DNA from: Barthelona sp. PAP020
Taxonomy: Eukaryota > Metamonada: BaSk clade
Assembly: GCA_040182905.1 (NCBI GenBank)
Contig: JARQWU010000115.1
Coordinates: 1-30,342 of the forward strand
Direction: 5' to 3'
DNA length: 30,342 nucleotides
Shown here: piece by piece, positions 10,181 through 18,068 of the stretch
How the letters are laid out: each line of letters begins with the position of its first letter
Numbering within the stretch: the stretch's first letter is position 1
Program-made: the position numbers and the translations under genes
Notes under the pieces: model-generated
The model's input: the letters and a program-made list of their open reading frames with translations, nothing else
What the model was told of the DNA's origin: nothing
Databases searched by the model: none

Positions 10181-12604
10181 ATGAATAATACTCAAAAAAA
10201 TTATCCAACGTTTGGAAGAATGAGGAGTAATTTACGACCATCTTCAAATAGAAAAAGAACTTTTAGGCCTGTTCCTTCTTCAAATAAATCAACGATAAGA
10301 ACAACACAAGATATATCTCAAGCCAATTTGAAAATTGATGAATTTGATAGCGTTAAAAAACTTCAAAAATCTGATATATATTTTTCTGATCTTTCTTCTC
10401 GTTTAAAGTTACCACTGACAAAAGAAATTGAGTTTAATCGTGTTCAAAGTGCAAGATTGAACAGTTCAACCCCGAATGTTGTTCGAACGATATCACGTTC
10501 AGATAGTATTTCTTCTTTTTTATCCGCTACCAACTCTTTAAGGGCTTCTAGACCTCAATCTGCCAAAGCGCTCAGGTCTGTTTCCCAACTGCAGCAGTCT
10601 AGGGGGAAGTTATTGCCTTCTTTTCAAAAACAGCAATTCTCTCAACCTCAATCCAACCGGCAATCAAACAAAAAAGACAATAGAGATGATGATAGGAATG
10701 GTAAGGACAGATTGAATCTTGACCGCAGAGGACTTAATTCGATTCCCAAATTGCATAATCAAGAACATTTACATTTGCTAAATTTACAGCATAACAACAT
10801 TACTATGATACAAAGCTTGCAGGGGTTGAGTAATCTGATATTTTTAGATTTGTACGACAATCAGATTAAGTCAATTCATAACCTTCAATTTTTGCCAAAT
10901 TTGCGTGTGTTAATGCTTGGTAAGAATCGTATTCGTCGAATTGAAAATTTAGAGATGTTGACGAAGTTGGATGTATTAGACCTTCATTCAAATCTAATAC
11001 AAAAGATTGAGGGTCTGGAGAACTTAAAGGATTTGCGCGTTTTAAATTTAGCGGGTAATTGTATTCAAACTGTCGAGAACTTGTCGAATTTGACGAATTT
11101 GAACGAAGTGAATCTGCGAAGGAATCAAATAACTCAAATGAACTCACTTAAGAAGTTGAAACATTTATCCAGATTGTTTTTGAACTATAATGAGATGACT
11201 ATGGTTGAGACGATATTGAATGCTGTATGTTGTGAAGAAATGATAGAGTTAGGGGTAGAAAATAATTTTTTTTGTGCTAAGGATGCATTGTATCGACAAA
11301 AGATCATTGTTTATTTCCCCGTACTTCATCAATTGGATGGAAAAATTGTATCTCCTACTGAAAGGCGTGTTGCCATCACTGTAATTGACAAAAGACAATA
11401 TCAATTGCCGATTTCATCGAATCAACAAACTGATCAAGCAAATAAGGGTGAAATACCTAGCAGAACTAATGATTTTAATGTTAGTTTTCAACAAAAAAAT
11501 TCCAGAGATAAGGAAGAGATTAAAGAAATAAGAAACTTGGGTAAAATATCAAAATCTAATTTACAACAGCCTCGTATTCAAGCAGAAGTACAAATTCAAA
11601 TCCAAACAAGTGATAAAACGGATCAAATAAAGAATAAATCTTTTGATATATCTGAAGATTCTTCCAAAACAATCACACAACAAAATAAAAATATTTCAGC
11701 AAAAATCACCGGGTTAACTAACAATGTAAAGCCTAAACCTTTACTAAATACAAGCAAATCTTTTGATTCTGCTACAACAAGTGATTTTTCCCCAAATTCT
11801 CAACATTTTGTCAATAATACTTCAATAAAAGAATGGCCAGAGACTTCATCAGAAAATTTAAATAAAATATCGGATGGTCATGTTATTAATCAAGTTTTAG
11901 TAATCACAGGAAATCCTGCTTCATGTTTGGAACAATTTTATCAGCACAAAATTAAGGCTATTCATTTAATCAGTCCACAATTTATTTCATTTTGCAAAAA
12001 TTTTATTCAACAACTTTCATCAGGTAGATATCTCGGCATTCATGAAATCATTTTGGAAAATGTTTCAAACTTTTCCAAACTTTTTTTGTTGAGTTTTTTT
12101 GGGAAATATTTATCCAATTGGACAAGGTTACAAATTATCAACAGTTCCATTGAAAATACGTCTGAAGAGTTTTTTAGTTCTTTGGTCGCCTCCCAATTAC
12201 CTTTTCTTAAAGAATTCAATGGTCATGAATTATCCAGCGATTTTATCATAAAAGGTCAAACAATTTTTCAAAAAATTGAACAAATATCTTTTATTCCTTC
12301 TATATTTCAAGTTCCTGATAAAAATTTTGGATTCAAGAGGAACCCAAATATGAATAATTTAAAATTTAAGAAAAAATCACAAACAATTACAGAACAGATA
12401 TTTCAACATTGTTTTAATGTTTCTAAAAGGTGTAATGAAATAAATCAACAGTTTGAAATTCAAATTCAGGCTTATTTATTGAAAAAATTTGATTTCAACA
12501 ATTTAGATGAAAATCTATTTGCAGATGACCTTTTGGATCATTTAAAAAATTTAAATGATTCTAATGTAACCAATATAGAAAGAAAACATTCCATAAATGC
12601 ATAG
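10181..12604 (+). CDS. LRRC49: LRRC49-like leucine-rich repeat protein (tubulin polyglutamylase complex)
   Basis: 807 residues. A disordered, basic, Ser-rich N-terminus (about 1-175) precedes seven or eight SDS22-type leucine-rich repeats (about 180-370) with the pattern LxxLxxLDLxxNxIxxIxxL. An LRR cap follows, ending YFPVLHQLDGKIVSPTERR. After a Gln/Ser/Lys-rich linker the C-terminus (from about 572, VLVITGNPASCLEQF) follows the same order of elements I recall for vertebrate LRRC49, including an NG(H/T)E motif near residue 684. The LRR block also matches it closely (LDLYDNQI, LGKNRI, LDLHSN). LRRC49 is a subunit or partner of the TTLL1 tubulin polyglutamylase complex that modifies ciliary and centriolar microtubules. 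The ATG at 10181 begins MNNTQKNYPTFGRM. COMMD7 starts 42 bases after the stop, and CFAP52 lies just beyond. Identity is from recalled similarity; other LRR ciliary proteins are the alternative. Confidence 0.8.
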   Translation: MNNTQKNYPTFGRMRSNLRPSSNRKRTFRPVPSSNKSTIRTTQDISQANLKIDEFDSVKKLQKSDIYFSDLSSRLKLPLTKEIEFNRVQSARLNSSTPNVVRTISRSDSISSFLSATNSLRASRPQSAKALRSVSQLQQSRGKLLPSFQKQQFSQPQSNRQSNKKDNRDDDRNGKDRLNLDRRGLNSIPKLHNQEHLHLLNLQHNNITMIQSLQGLSNLIFLDLYDNQIKSIHNLQFLPNLRVLMLGKNRIRRIENLEMLTKLDVLDLHSNLIQKIEGLENLKDLRVLNLAGNCIQTVENLSNLTNLNEVNLRRNQITQMNSLKKLKHLSRLFLNYNEMTMVETILNAVCCEEMIELGVENNFFCAKDALYRQKIIVYFPVLHQLDGKIVSPTERRVAITVIDKRQYQLPISSNQQTDQANKGEIPSRTNDFNVSFQQKNSRDKEEIKEIRNLGKISKSNLQQPRIQAEVQIQIQTSDKTDQIKNKSFDISEDSSKTITQQNKNISAKITGLTNNVKPKPLLNTSKSFDSATTSDFSPNSQHFVNNTSIKEWPETSSENLNKISDGHVINQVLVITGNPASCLEQFYQHKIKAIHLISPQFISFCKNFIQQLSSGRYLGIHEIILENVSNFSKLFLLSFFGKYLSNWTRLQIINSSIENTSEEFFSSLVASQLPFLKEFNGHELSSDFIIKGQTIFQKIEQISFIPSIFQVPDKNFGFKRNPNMNNLKFKKKSQTITEQIFQHCFNVSKRCNEINQQFEIQIQAYLLKKFDFNNLDENLFADDLLDHLKNLNDSNVTNIERKHSINA

Positions 12605-12646
12605 TTTTGTTTTATATTTAATTTTTATTTCAATTATTGTATATCA

Positions 12647-13231
12647 ATGAAAATTAAATTAAATTTCACAACAGAAAAGCCTTCAAAACGATTGATTAAA
12701 GATTTTAATTCATTGATCACAAAGAGTAATGAAGAAGTAATGAAATTGTTCAGAGAGTGTTTTGATGTGTTGCAAAAAGGGGATGTAGAAATTCCAAACG
12801 ATTTATCAAAAGAAGATACTTCAATTTTTCATTCCATTCTAGATGTCACAATGCAAAGTTTAAAAAATAGAATTGAAAGAGATGATTTTGTTTCTGATTT
12901 ATTAACTTTAGGGATCGAAGAAGGTTTAGCTTCATCTATAGGTAACATATATTTGTCAAAATTCATGGATATTTCACGAAATTTGCTTCAATCAACAATA
13001 CACAAAAATCGTCCAATCGATCTTCAATGGCAATTCGGTATTACAACCTCCAATGATAAAATGAATTCGGTTGGGTCTAATTATGTTCAATTGTCAATAG
13101 GTTTGGAACAAAATGGTGTTGTTGAAAGAAAACTTGTTGAAATGTCCTTGAGACAATTTTATGAATTACTTGGTACTCTTGATGAGGTGAAGAATGAATT
13201 GTCAAATGTAAGCATGACAGGAGTGTTATAA
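12647..13231 (+). CDS. COMMD7: COMM domain protein, COMMD7-like
   Basis: 194 residues, close to the 200 of human COMMD7. A helical N-terminal region (about 1-120) is followed by the C-terminal COMM domain. It shows DLQWQFGIT, a VGSNYVQLSI strand and the closing MSLRQFYELLGTLDEVKNEL helix, a layout that recalls COMMD7 (WKFGVTSG, VGSIFLQLKL, LPQFYSFL). COMMD proteins form a heterodecameric ring in the Commander complex, which recycles membrane cargo from endosomes; a single COMMD gene implies that other members lie elsewhere in the genome. The ATG at 12647 lies 42 bases after the LRRC49 stop and the gene ends 46 bases before the CFAP52 ATG. The family is secure; paralog assignment is by recalled similarity. 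Confidence 0.85.
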   Translation: MKIKLNFTTEKPSKRLIKDFNSLITKSNEEVMKLFRECFDVLQKGDVEIPNDLSKEDTSIFHSILDVTMQSLKNRIERDDFVSDLLTLGIEEGLASSIGNIYLSKFMDISRNLLQSTIHKNRPIDLQWQFGITTSNDKMNSVGSNYVQLSIGLEQNGVVERKLVEMSLRQFYELLGTLDEVKNELSNVSMTGVL

Positions 13232-13277
13232 ATATTTGTATGTTGTTTTGAACAGATTATTTTTTTTTTCAATTGAA

Positions 13278-15140
13278 ATGGTTAATTTACAGCTGGAACA
13301 TGCATTAGGATATGCAGGACAGTATCCTAATATGTTAAAGAAATTATCAAATAATCAATATGTTTCTGCATTTGGTTCTTCAATGGTTTTAGCCACGATG
13401 AATGATCCAAATTCTCAAATATTCTTTAAAGCACATACAGATAAGATTTGCTGTTTAGCTATCAGTCCAGATGAAGCCAAGTGTGCCACTGGTCAAATTG
13501 GAACAAATTCAGACATTTATTTATGGGATATAAAGAACTGTCAAATGCTTATGAAGTTTGAAGAACATGACTTTGGGATTATTGATGTTTGTTTCTCCCA
13601 TGATTCTCGTTTATTGTTGACTTTGGGTAGAGATAATCAATTGTTTATTATTGATACAGTTTTAGGTGGTATTGTAGGAGCTACAAAAATTCAAAACGCT
13701 TGTTGTATTGCTTGGTGTGGTTTTGATCGTGATATTAAAGGTTTAGCTTCTGATAAGTTGTTATTTGCAACATGTGGTGATCAAATAATGTTGTGGCTAT
13801 TTGATTTATTGAATGGGGGATTAACTGCTATTCCTATTTCATCTGGTGCCATTCGCAGGAAGTATACTTGTTTGGCATTTTCTTCTGATTCCAGTAGACT
13901 CTATATCGGGACTGAATCCGGTGATATTGTAATTGTATCTGTTACTGGGCGCCGTATTTTGTCTGTGTCTGCGGCAGGATCTTCAGCTGTCAGATGTTTG
14001 GAAGCTGCAGATGCTACTGATGGTTCTTATGCAGCTTTCTTTGTGGGATGTGATGATGGTCAAGTGAGACTATTGTCTGGAGATGGAACCAACTTTTATG
14101 AACAAGCCAGTGCTATTCTTCCACATTCCGTTACTTCTTTATCAATCATCTTAAATGACCTTTCAACAGGTATTGCGGGAACAATTAATGGAACTTTGGC
14201 TGAAATTACGCTTCGTGCAAATCAAGGTGGCAATTTTCCAGTCAGGATTTTTTCTGAAAACCACAGTCTGCCTTTGGGCGGGATTTCGTTCGTTCCACAG
14301 AAAACTAATCAATTAGTCACATTGTGTCAGGATCACATTATTAGAATGTGGAACATTGATCAATACAAGATACTTCATTCCACAAAATTAAGTTTTGCTG
14401 ACGATGTCAAAGCTCATTGTGTTGCTGCTGGGTCGATTCAACTTTATACTGGACATTCAGATGGGGTGATTCGAGCCTATGATGTTGAATCAGCTGGACA
14501 ACTATTTTTTGAGATTCCTAATGCTCACGTTAAGGGTGTTACAGCTCTTACTTTGAGTAGAAATGAACGATTCTTAATTAGTGGTGGAGGTGATGGATCT
14601 GTTCGATTGTGGAATTTGAGGTCAAGGCAAATTATTTGTCATTTAAAAGAACATACAGCAGCCGTCACAGCTATTAAATTATCTCCTGACAACAAAACCG
14701 CTTTTTCAAGTTCTGTAGATGGCACAATGATTGTTTGGGATTTGACTGCTGAAAGAGCTATAAATATTTATTCAGTACGTCAAGGAGAATTGAGAGATAT
14801 TATTGTCTCCCTTGATTTAACAAGAGTAATCACTGCTTGTGCAGATGGAACAATTACCATCTTCAATTTGACTGATCAATCTCAGGTTGTTTTAGCATTG
14901 CCTCAGGGCATTGAAGCTCATTCGTTAGCATTGACTAATGATGGTATGTATTTTTTGGTTGGATGTTCAGATGGCATGGTTAGAGTTTTGAGATATACAA
15001 ATGGTGAGTTGGTAGCGGAAGGTGTACCACATGCTGCACCTGTTGTTCATATTGCTGTAAATAAAAATAAAACTACTGACACAGAAACAGTGGTTTCCGT
15101 TGATACTGATGGGGTTGTTTTTGTTTACAAATTATTTTAA
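13278..15140 (+). CDS. CFAP52: CFAP52 (WDR16) axonemal WD40 protein
   Basis: 620 residues from the ATG at 13278, the same length as human CFAP52. The open frame extends 14 codons further up only to a TTG, so the ATG is chosen. Most of the chain is WD40 repeats, with blades ending in DIYLWD, IIRMWN, SVRLWN and MIVWD. The start LQLEHALGYAGQYP, followed by HTDKICCLAISPDE and a TGQIG...DIYLWDIKN blade, reproduces the CFAP52 pattern (LELDAVIGFNGHVP, VSCLAIS, SGQV...DIILWDYKN). The strongly conserved NAHVKGVTAL...SGGGDGSVRLW and LKEHTAAVTAI blades are also present. CFAP52 is a microtubule inner protein of axonemal doublets, so this gene implies a motile cilium. AATAAA occurs about 93 bases after the stop. 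Very short gap to COMMD7. Confidence 0.92.
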   Translation: MVNLQLEHALGYAGQYPNMLKKLSNNQYVSAFGSSMVLATMNDPNSQIFFKAHTDKICCLAISPDEAKCATGQIGTNSDIYLWDIKNCQMLMKFEEHDFGIIDVCFSHDSRLLLTLGRDNQLFIIDTVLGGIVGATKIQNACCIAWCGFDRDIKGLASDKLLFATCGDQIMLWLFDLLNGGLTAIPISSGAIRRKYTCLAFSSDSSRLYIGTESGDIVIVSVTGRRILSVSAAGSSAVRCLEAADATDGSYAAFFVGCDDGQVRLLSGDGTNFYEQASAILPHSVTSLSIILNDLSTGIAGTINGTLAEITLRANQGGNFPVRIFSENHSLPLGGISFVPQKTNQLVTLCQDHIIRMWNIDQYKILHSTKLSFADDVKAHCVAAGSIQLYTGHSDGVIRAYDVESAGQLFFEIPNAHVKGVTALTLSRNERFLISGGGDGSVRLWNLRSRQIICHLKEHTAAVTAIKLSPDNKTAFSSSVDGTMIVWDLTAERAINIYSVRQGELRDIIVSLDLTRVITACADGTITIFNLTDQSQVVLALPQGIEAHSLALTNDGMYFLVGCSDGMVRVLRYTNGELVAEGVPHAAPVVHIAVNKNKTTDTETVVSVDTDGVVFVYKLF

Positions 15141-15395
15141 ACTTTAAGAAATTAAATGTATTATTTTGTGTGAATTTTTTCATGATTTAAAATCATATAG
15201 AAAGGCTTTTGATGTTTTTTATGATGTTATTTTAATAAAGGAATATATGTAACTTTTTTTTATTTAAATGAATTATAAAAATGAAGAAGTGTAATATATA
15301 TGATATCTAACAATAAAATTCGTTCAAAGATAATGATTCGTGGAACACAAAAAGAGTTTTCTTTTTCTTTTTCAATTGCATTTTTATCTTTTAAT
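15141..15395. promoter_or_regulatory. Intergenic region, CFAP52 3' end and ankyrin promoter
   Basis: It contains AATAAA at about 15234, a candidate poly(A) signal for CFAP52. A short palindrome, ATGATTT-A-AAATCAT, lies near 15182-15196. T tracts follow nearer the ankyrin gene. An in-frame upstream ATG at 15300 falls inside it. Confidence 0.5.
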
Positions 15396-16544
15396 ATGAC
15401 AGAAGATATTTATTCGCATTTATTGGTGAATTTTGAAGGTGAAGAATACATTGTGGAAAAATTGGTGGATATTGCGATTGATCGATCCAATTGTACAGTT
15501 AAATTGCATCGTTACACACAAGATGTAACAATACCTTTCTCTAATGTTCCTCCCATATTGTTTTATATGAAAGCTGTTCAAGATTGGGATGTTGAGTTGT
15601 TAAAAGAATGCATCGCTAATTATCTTGAAAATATTAATGATATCGTTTATCATGGAAACTATACATCTTTGCATATGACTGCTGAAAATGGTTCTACTGA
15701 TTTATGTCAGCTTTTAATTGATAACGGCGCCAATCCTTGTTTATGTAACAACGATAATCAAACTGCATTACATAGGGCATGTAAAAAGGGGCATTTTTCA
15801 GTCATTGCGAAATTGTTGGGCTCCAAACATTTTAAACCGGAGAATTTTGTCAATATCTCTGATATTCATGGTGAAACAGCATTATTTGTTTTAATACATC
15901 GTTGGAAAACTTATTGTAATTCAAAGAACCATTTTATGAATTTTATTTGTGGTTGTTCTGTTGTTTTATTGTTAAAGAATGGCGCTAACCCTAACATCAA
16001 GAACACAAATGACGGAATGAGTTGTTTGCACCTTTCAGCTCAAGATGGTAATTTGCCTGCATTAAAATTACTATTTTCGTCTTTGTCTCATTATCCAATC
16101 GATCCTAATGATGGAGATGTTGATAATGATACTCCATTGCATCATTTATGTTTCCATCGTAAGAGTACTGAAGGGATAGAGTTTTTATTGAAAATGGGAG
16201 CAGATATGGGAAAGAAAAACGATAATAATCAATGGCCTCATCAATTATTGGACAAATCAAAGAAGGCACAAACTATCAGGAAAATTTTGAAAGATTGGAA
16301 ATTAAAGGAAAAAAGAGGAGAGATCATTATCACGAGTCCTCAAAGTCCAAATTTAGATAGTCCAAACATTGATGAAAACATTAAGAAAATCTATTCCAGT
16401 CCAATATCTCCTCAATCACCTATTTTCACACCGATACATTCTCCGGGATTAAATTCACCCCATATGTATCCTCAAAGTGATGATTTAAGTCAACAAGCAA
16501 AAACGAAACGTCCACCTTCTATCATTGTTGGTGGTAATTATTAG
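15396..16544 (+). CDS. Ankyrin-repeat protein with Ser-Pro-rich tail
   Basis: 382 residues from the ATG at 15396 (MTEDIYSHLLVNFEGEE). An in-frame ATG at 15300 would add 32 Lys/Ser/Phe-rich residues encoded by T-rich, promoter-like sequence, so the shorter form is preferred. After an N-terminal domain of about 60 residues, four to six ankyrin repeats follow (about 65-310). Their signatures are TSLHMTAENGSTDLCQLLIDNGANP, TALHRACKKGHFSVIAKLL, SCLHLSAQDGNLPALKLLF and TPLHHLCFHRK. A basic helix (DWKLKEKRGE) leads to a tail with about eight Ser-Pro or Thr-Pro sites (for example SPQSPN, SPISPQSP), candidate targets of proline-directed kinases. The partner and role are unknown. No transmembrane segment is evident. 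Confidence 0.85.
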   Translation: MTEDIYSHLLVNFEGEEYIVEKLVDIAIDRSNCTVKLHRYTQDVTIPFSNVPPILFYMKAVQDWDVELLKECIANYLENINDIVYHGNYTSLHMTAENGSTDLCQLLIDNGANPCLCNNDNQTALHRACKKGHFSVIAKLLGSKHFKPENFVNISDIHGETALFVLIHRWKTYCNSKNHFMNFICGCSVVLLLKNGANPNIKNTNDGMSCLHLSAQDGNLPALKLLFSSLSHYPIDPNDGDVDNDTPLHHLCFHRKSTEGIEFLLKMGADMGKKNDNNQWPHQLLDKSKKAQTIRKILKDWKLKEKRGEIIITSPQSPNLDSPNIDENIKKIYSSPISPQSPIFTPIHSPGLNSPHMYPQSDDLSQQAKTKRPPSIIVGGNY

Positions 16545-16613
16545 TTAATTATAAATTATAAATGTGTATTGTTTATTTTTTTATCTGTGGTTTTTGATTT
16601 GTGATTCAAAAGC

Positions 16614-16658
16614 ATGGCTCATAGTTCAAAGGAGAAAATTTTTGATCTTTTCTTTTGA
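16614..16658 (+). other. Upstream 14-codon ORF in the LZIC leader
   Basis: ATG at 16614 opens MAHSSKEKIFDLFF and stops at TGA 16656-16658, 12 bases before the LZIC ATG. If it lies in the transcript it could lower LZIC translation. It may equally be upstream of the transcription start. Confidence 0.35.
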
Positions 16659-16670
16659 CAAAAATTGAAC

Positions 16671-17219
16671 ATGTCCAATGAAACAGAACGATTAAAAGAA
16701 GAAATACAAAATCAAGTCAACAGATTATTAATTCAATTGTCTGATTTGGAAGAATTTCGTGATGAATTGGATGAAACTGAATATAATGATACTAAATCTG
16801 ATACTATGAAACAAATAGAAGAATTCCAAGAGACTTTACAAAGAGTTCAAGAAGGTAATGTGAGTTTGGTTGATGAATTAGCTGCGGTTCAAATTGCTCT
16901 ACGAGCAGCTATTTCTAAATCATCTAAAACTCCTGAAATTTTAGCTATGTTTGCCGCAAAAGATTCTGCAAAAATTAGAAAGAAAATTCGTCATTTTGAA
17001 AAAGGTTTTGCCAAGGGAAAATTGACAGAATCTAGATTTATTGCTGAAAAATTACAACTGTTGGCTTTATTACAAAGTACAGGTGGAGATTTATCTGATG
17101 ATGAAACTGCTTTTTTGGCACAAAACTCTTCAAGCGTTTTAAAGAATTTACAAAGTGCTTCAAACTTAGCTTCAGAATCTCTTATTGATGCTATTGCTAG
17201 TCAAATTCAAAACGATTGA
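16671..17219 (+). CDS. LZIC: LZIC (leucine zipper and ICAT domain protein)
   Basis: 182 residues against 190 in human. The N-terminal coiled coil (ERLKEEIQNQVNRLLIQLSDLEEFRDELDETEY) aligns almost without gaps to human LZIC ([32 protein letters not shown]), continuing into GNVSLVDELAAVQIALRAAIS and KTPEILAMFAAKD. The C-terminal half (about 110-165) is the ICAT-like region, with LTESRFIAEKLQLL and LSDDETAFLAQNSSSVL. In animals the ICAT domain of the relative CTNNBIP1 binds beta-catenin. LZIC's own role is poorly defined and has been linked to the G2/M damage response, so no Wnt function is implied here. The frame runs two codons upstream to TTG; ATG 16671 matches the expected N-terminus. Confidence 0.92.
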   Translation: MSNETERLKEEIQNQVNRLLIQLSDLEEFRDELDETEYNDTKSDTMKQIEEFQETLQRVQEGNVSLVDELAAVQIALRAAISKSSKTPEILAMFAAKDSAKIRKKIRHFEKGFAKGKLTESRFIAEKLQLLALLQSTGGDLSDDETAFLAQNSSSVLKNLQSASNLASESLIDAIASQIQND

Positions 17220-17529
17220 GTTGTTAATTATTTGAGTGTAAAAAGTATATTTCTATTTTATTTTTCAACGCCTAGATTGCATTCCAAATTGGTTAGAATT
17301 CTTTTTAAATTGCCAGGAGTCAAAGATTTAGCCCCTTTTTCATCATTTTACAAAAATAGATTGTGTTTAAAAGACAAATGATATCAATTTTTTTTTCAGC
17401 TTTTCAGTAATATTGATTGTTTTTCTTGTTACTATATGAAGTTTTAAGAGTATGATGGAATACTGTGAGGTGTAAACTATTTTCTTTTCTGTTTCCAAAT
17501 AAACGGTGTCTAAAGCAGTTTTCATCTTT

Positions 17530-17577
17530 AATAAAAATCAAAAACCACTGTCTTTAAGAGGTCAATTGATTTTTATT
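17530..17577. repeat. Perfect 12-bp inverted repeat with 24-base loop
   Basis: AATAAAAATCAA (17530-17541) and TTGATTTTTATT (17566-17577) pair exactly around a more mixed 24-base loop. Position in a gene-free stretch makes a structured RNA or a transcript-end element possible. Confidence 0.5.
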
Positions 17578-17634
17578 CTGTAAAACTTTGCCCTCACCTT
17601 TATCAGCAACAGCCACTGCTTTATTAAAAAATAA

Positions 17635-17862
17635 ATTAATATAAACAAACCTGCAAGAGCTTCATTTTTGTTCAATTTCGGTCACAACAACTACGAAGTG
17701 TTAACTATAACTGTTTTTAACTCTGTTACGATAATGTGGGATGAGAGGCTCGGATGCTACAAGCTTAAATCTGTTCAAAGGCAAAGGGGAAAGAATCTTC
17801 TCGAAAACAGTTGTATGGAGTCTGCAAAAATGCAATTAATTAACACATTATGTGGTGTTTGA
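17635..17862 (+). other. Orphan 75-codon open frame, possible exon or relic
   Basis: The frame is open from a TAA at 17632 to TGA at 17860-17862. The only internal ATG that leaves a reasonable length is at 17734 (MWDERLGCYKLKSVQRQRG, 42 codons). The codons use more G and C than the neighbours and the composition looks protein-like (Arg/Lys/Gln-rich middle, three Cys). No family is recognised. It could be the last exon of a small spliced gene, a relic, or chance. Confidence 0.3.
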
Positions 17863-18068
17863 TGAATTCTTTACAAGGAAAAAGAAACAAAAATGTTGAA
17901 AAAGGGGCATTGACTTGATGGTAGAAACCTTTTTTCTTCATTGTTTCTTTTGCCAATTATTTCCAAAAAGAATTTAAAGAAAAAACCATTAAATTCACTT
18001 TTATCAAATAGAAAAACAAATAAATAAATAGTTGCTTTAAATAATACCGTTCAATAGGTTAAATGGAC

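Larger units (their letters stand above)
17220..18068. other. 849-bp convergent gap without a secure gene
   Basis: This lies between the LZIC stop and the stop of the minus-strand gene. It is richer in GC words than other gaps, mainly 17635-17870. It contains an orphan frame (17635-17862), a perfect 12-bp inverted repeat (17530-17577) and AATAAA near 17507, a possible LZIC poly(A) signal. I found no tRNA-type A and B boxes and no U6-type motif. It may hide a noncoding RNA or a decayed or spliced small gene. Confidence 0.5.

Noticed and set aside
13236-13277. Upstream TTG start of CFAP52
   Set aside because: ATG at 13278 yields the family-typical length of 620 residues and the upstream part is a T tract.
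16614-16670. uORF extension as the real LZIC start via splicing
   Set aside because: The 16671 ATG gives an N-terminus that already matches LZIC length and start; no splice pair joins the two frames.
10181-17219. Bacterial operon interpretation of the compact same-strand genes
   Set aside because: Products are eukaryote-specific and there is no Shine-Dalgarno pattern before the ATGs, so it is a compact eukaryotic cluster.
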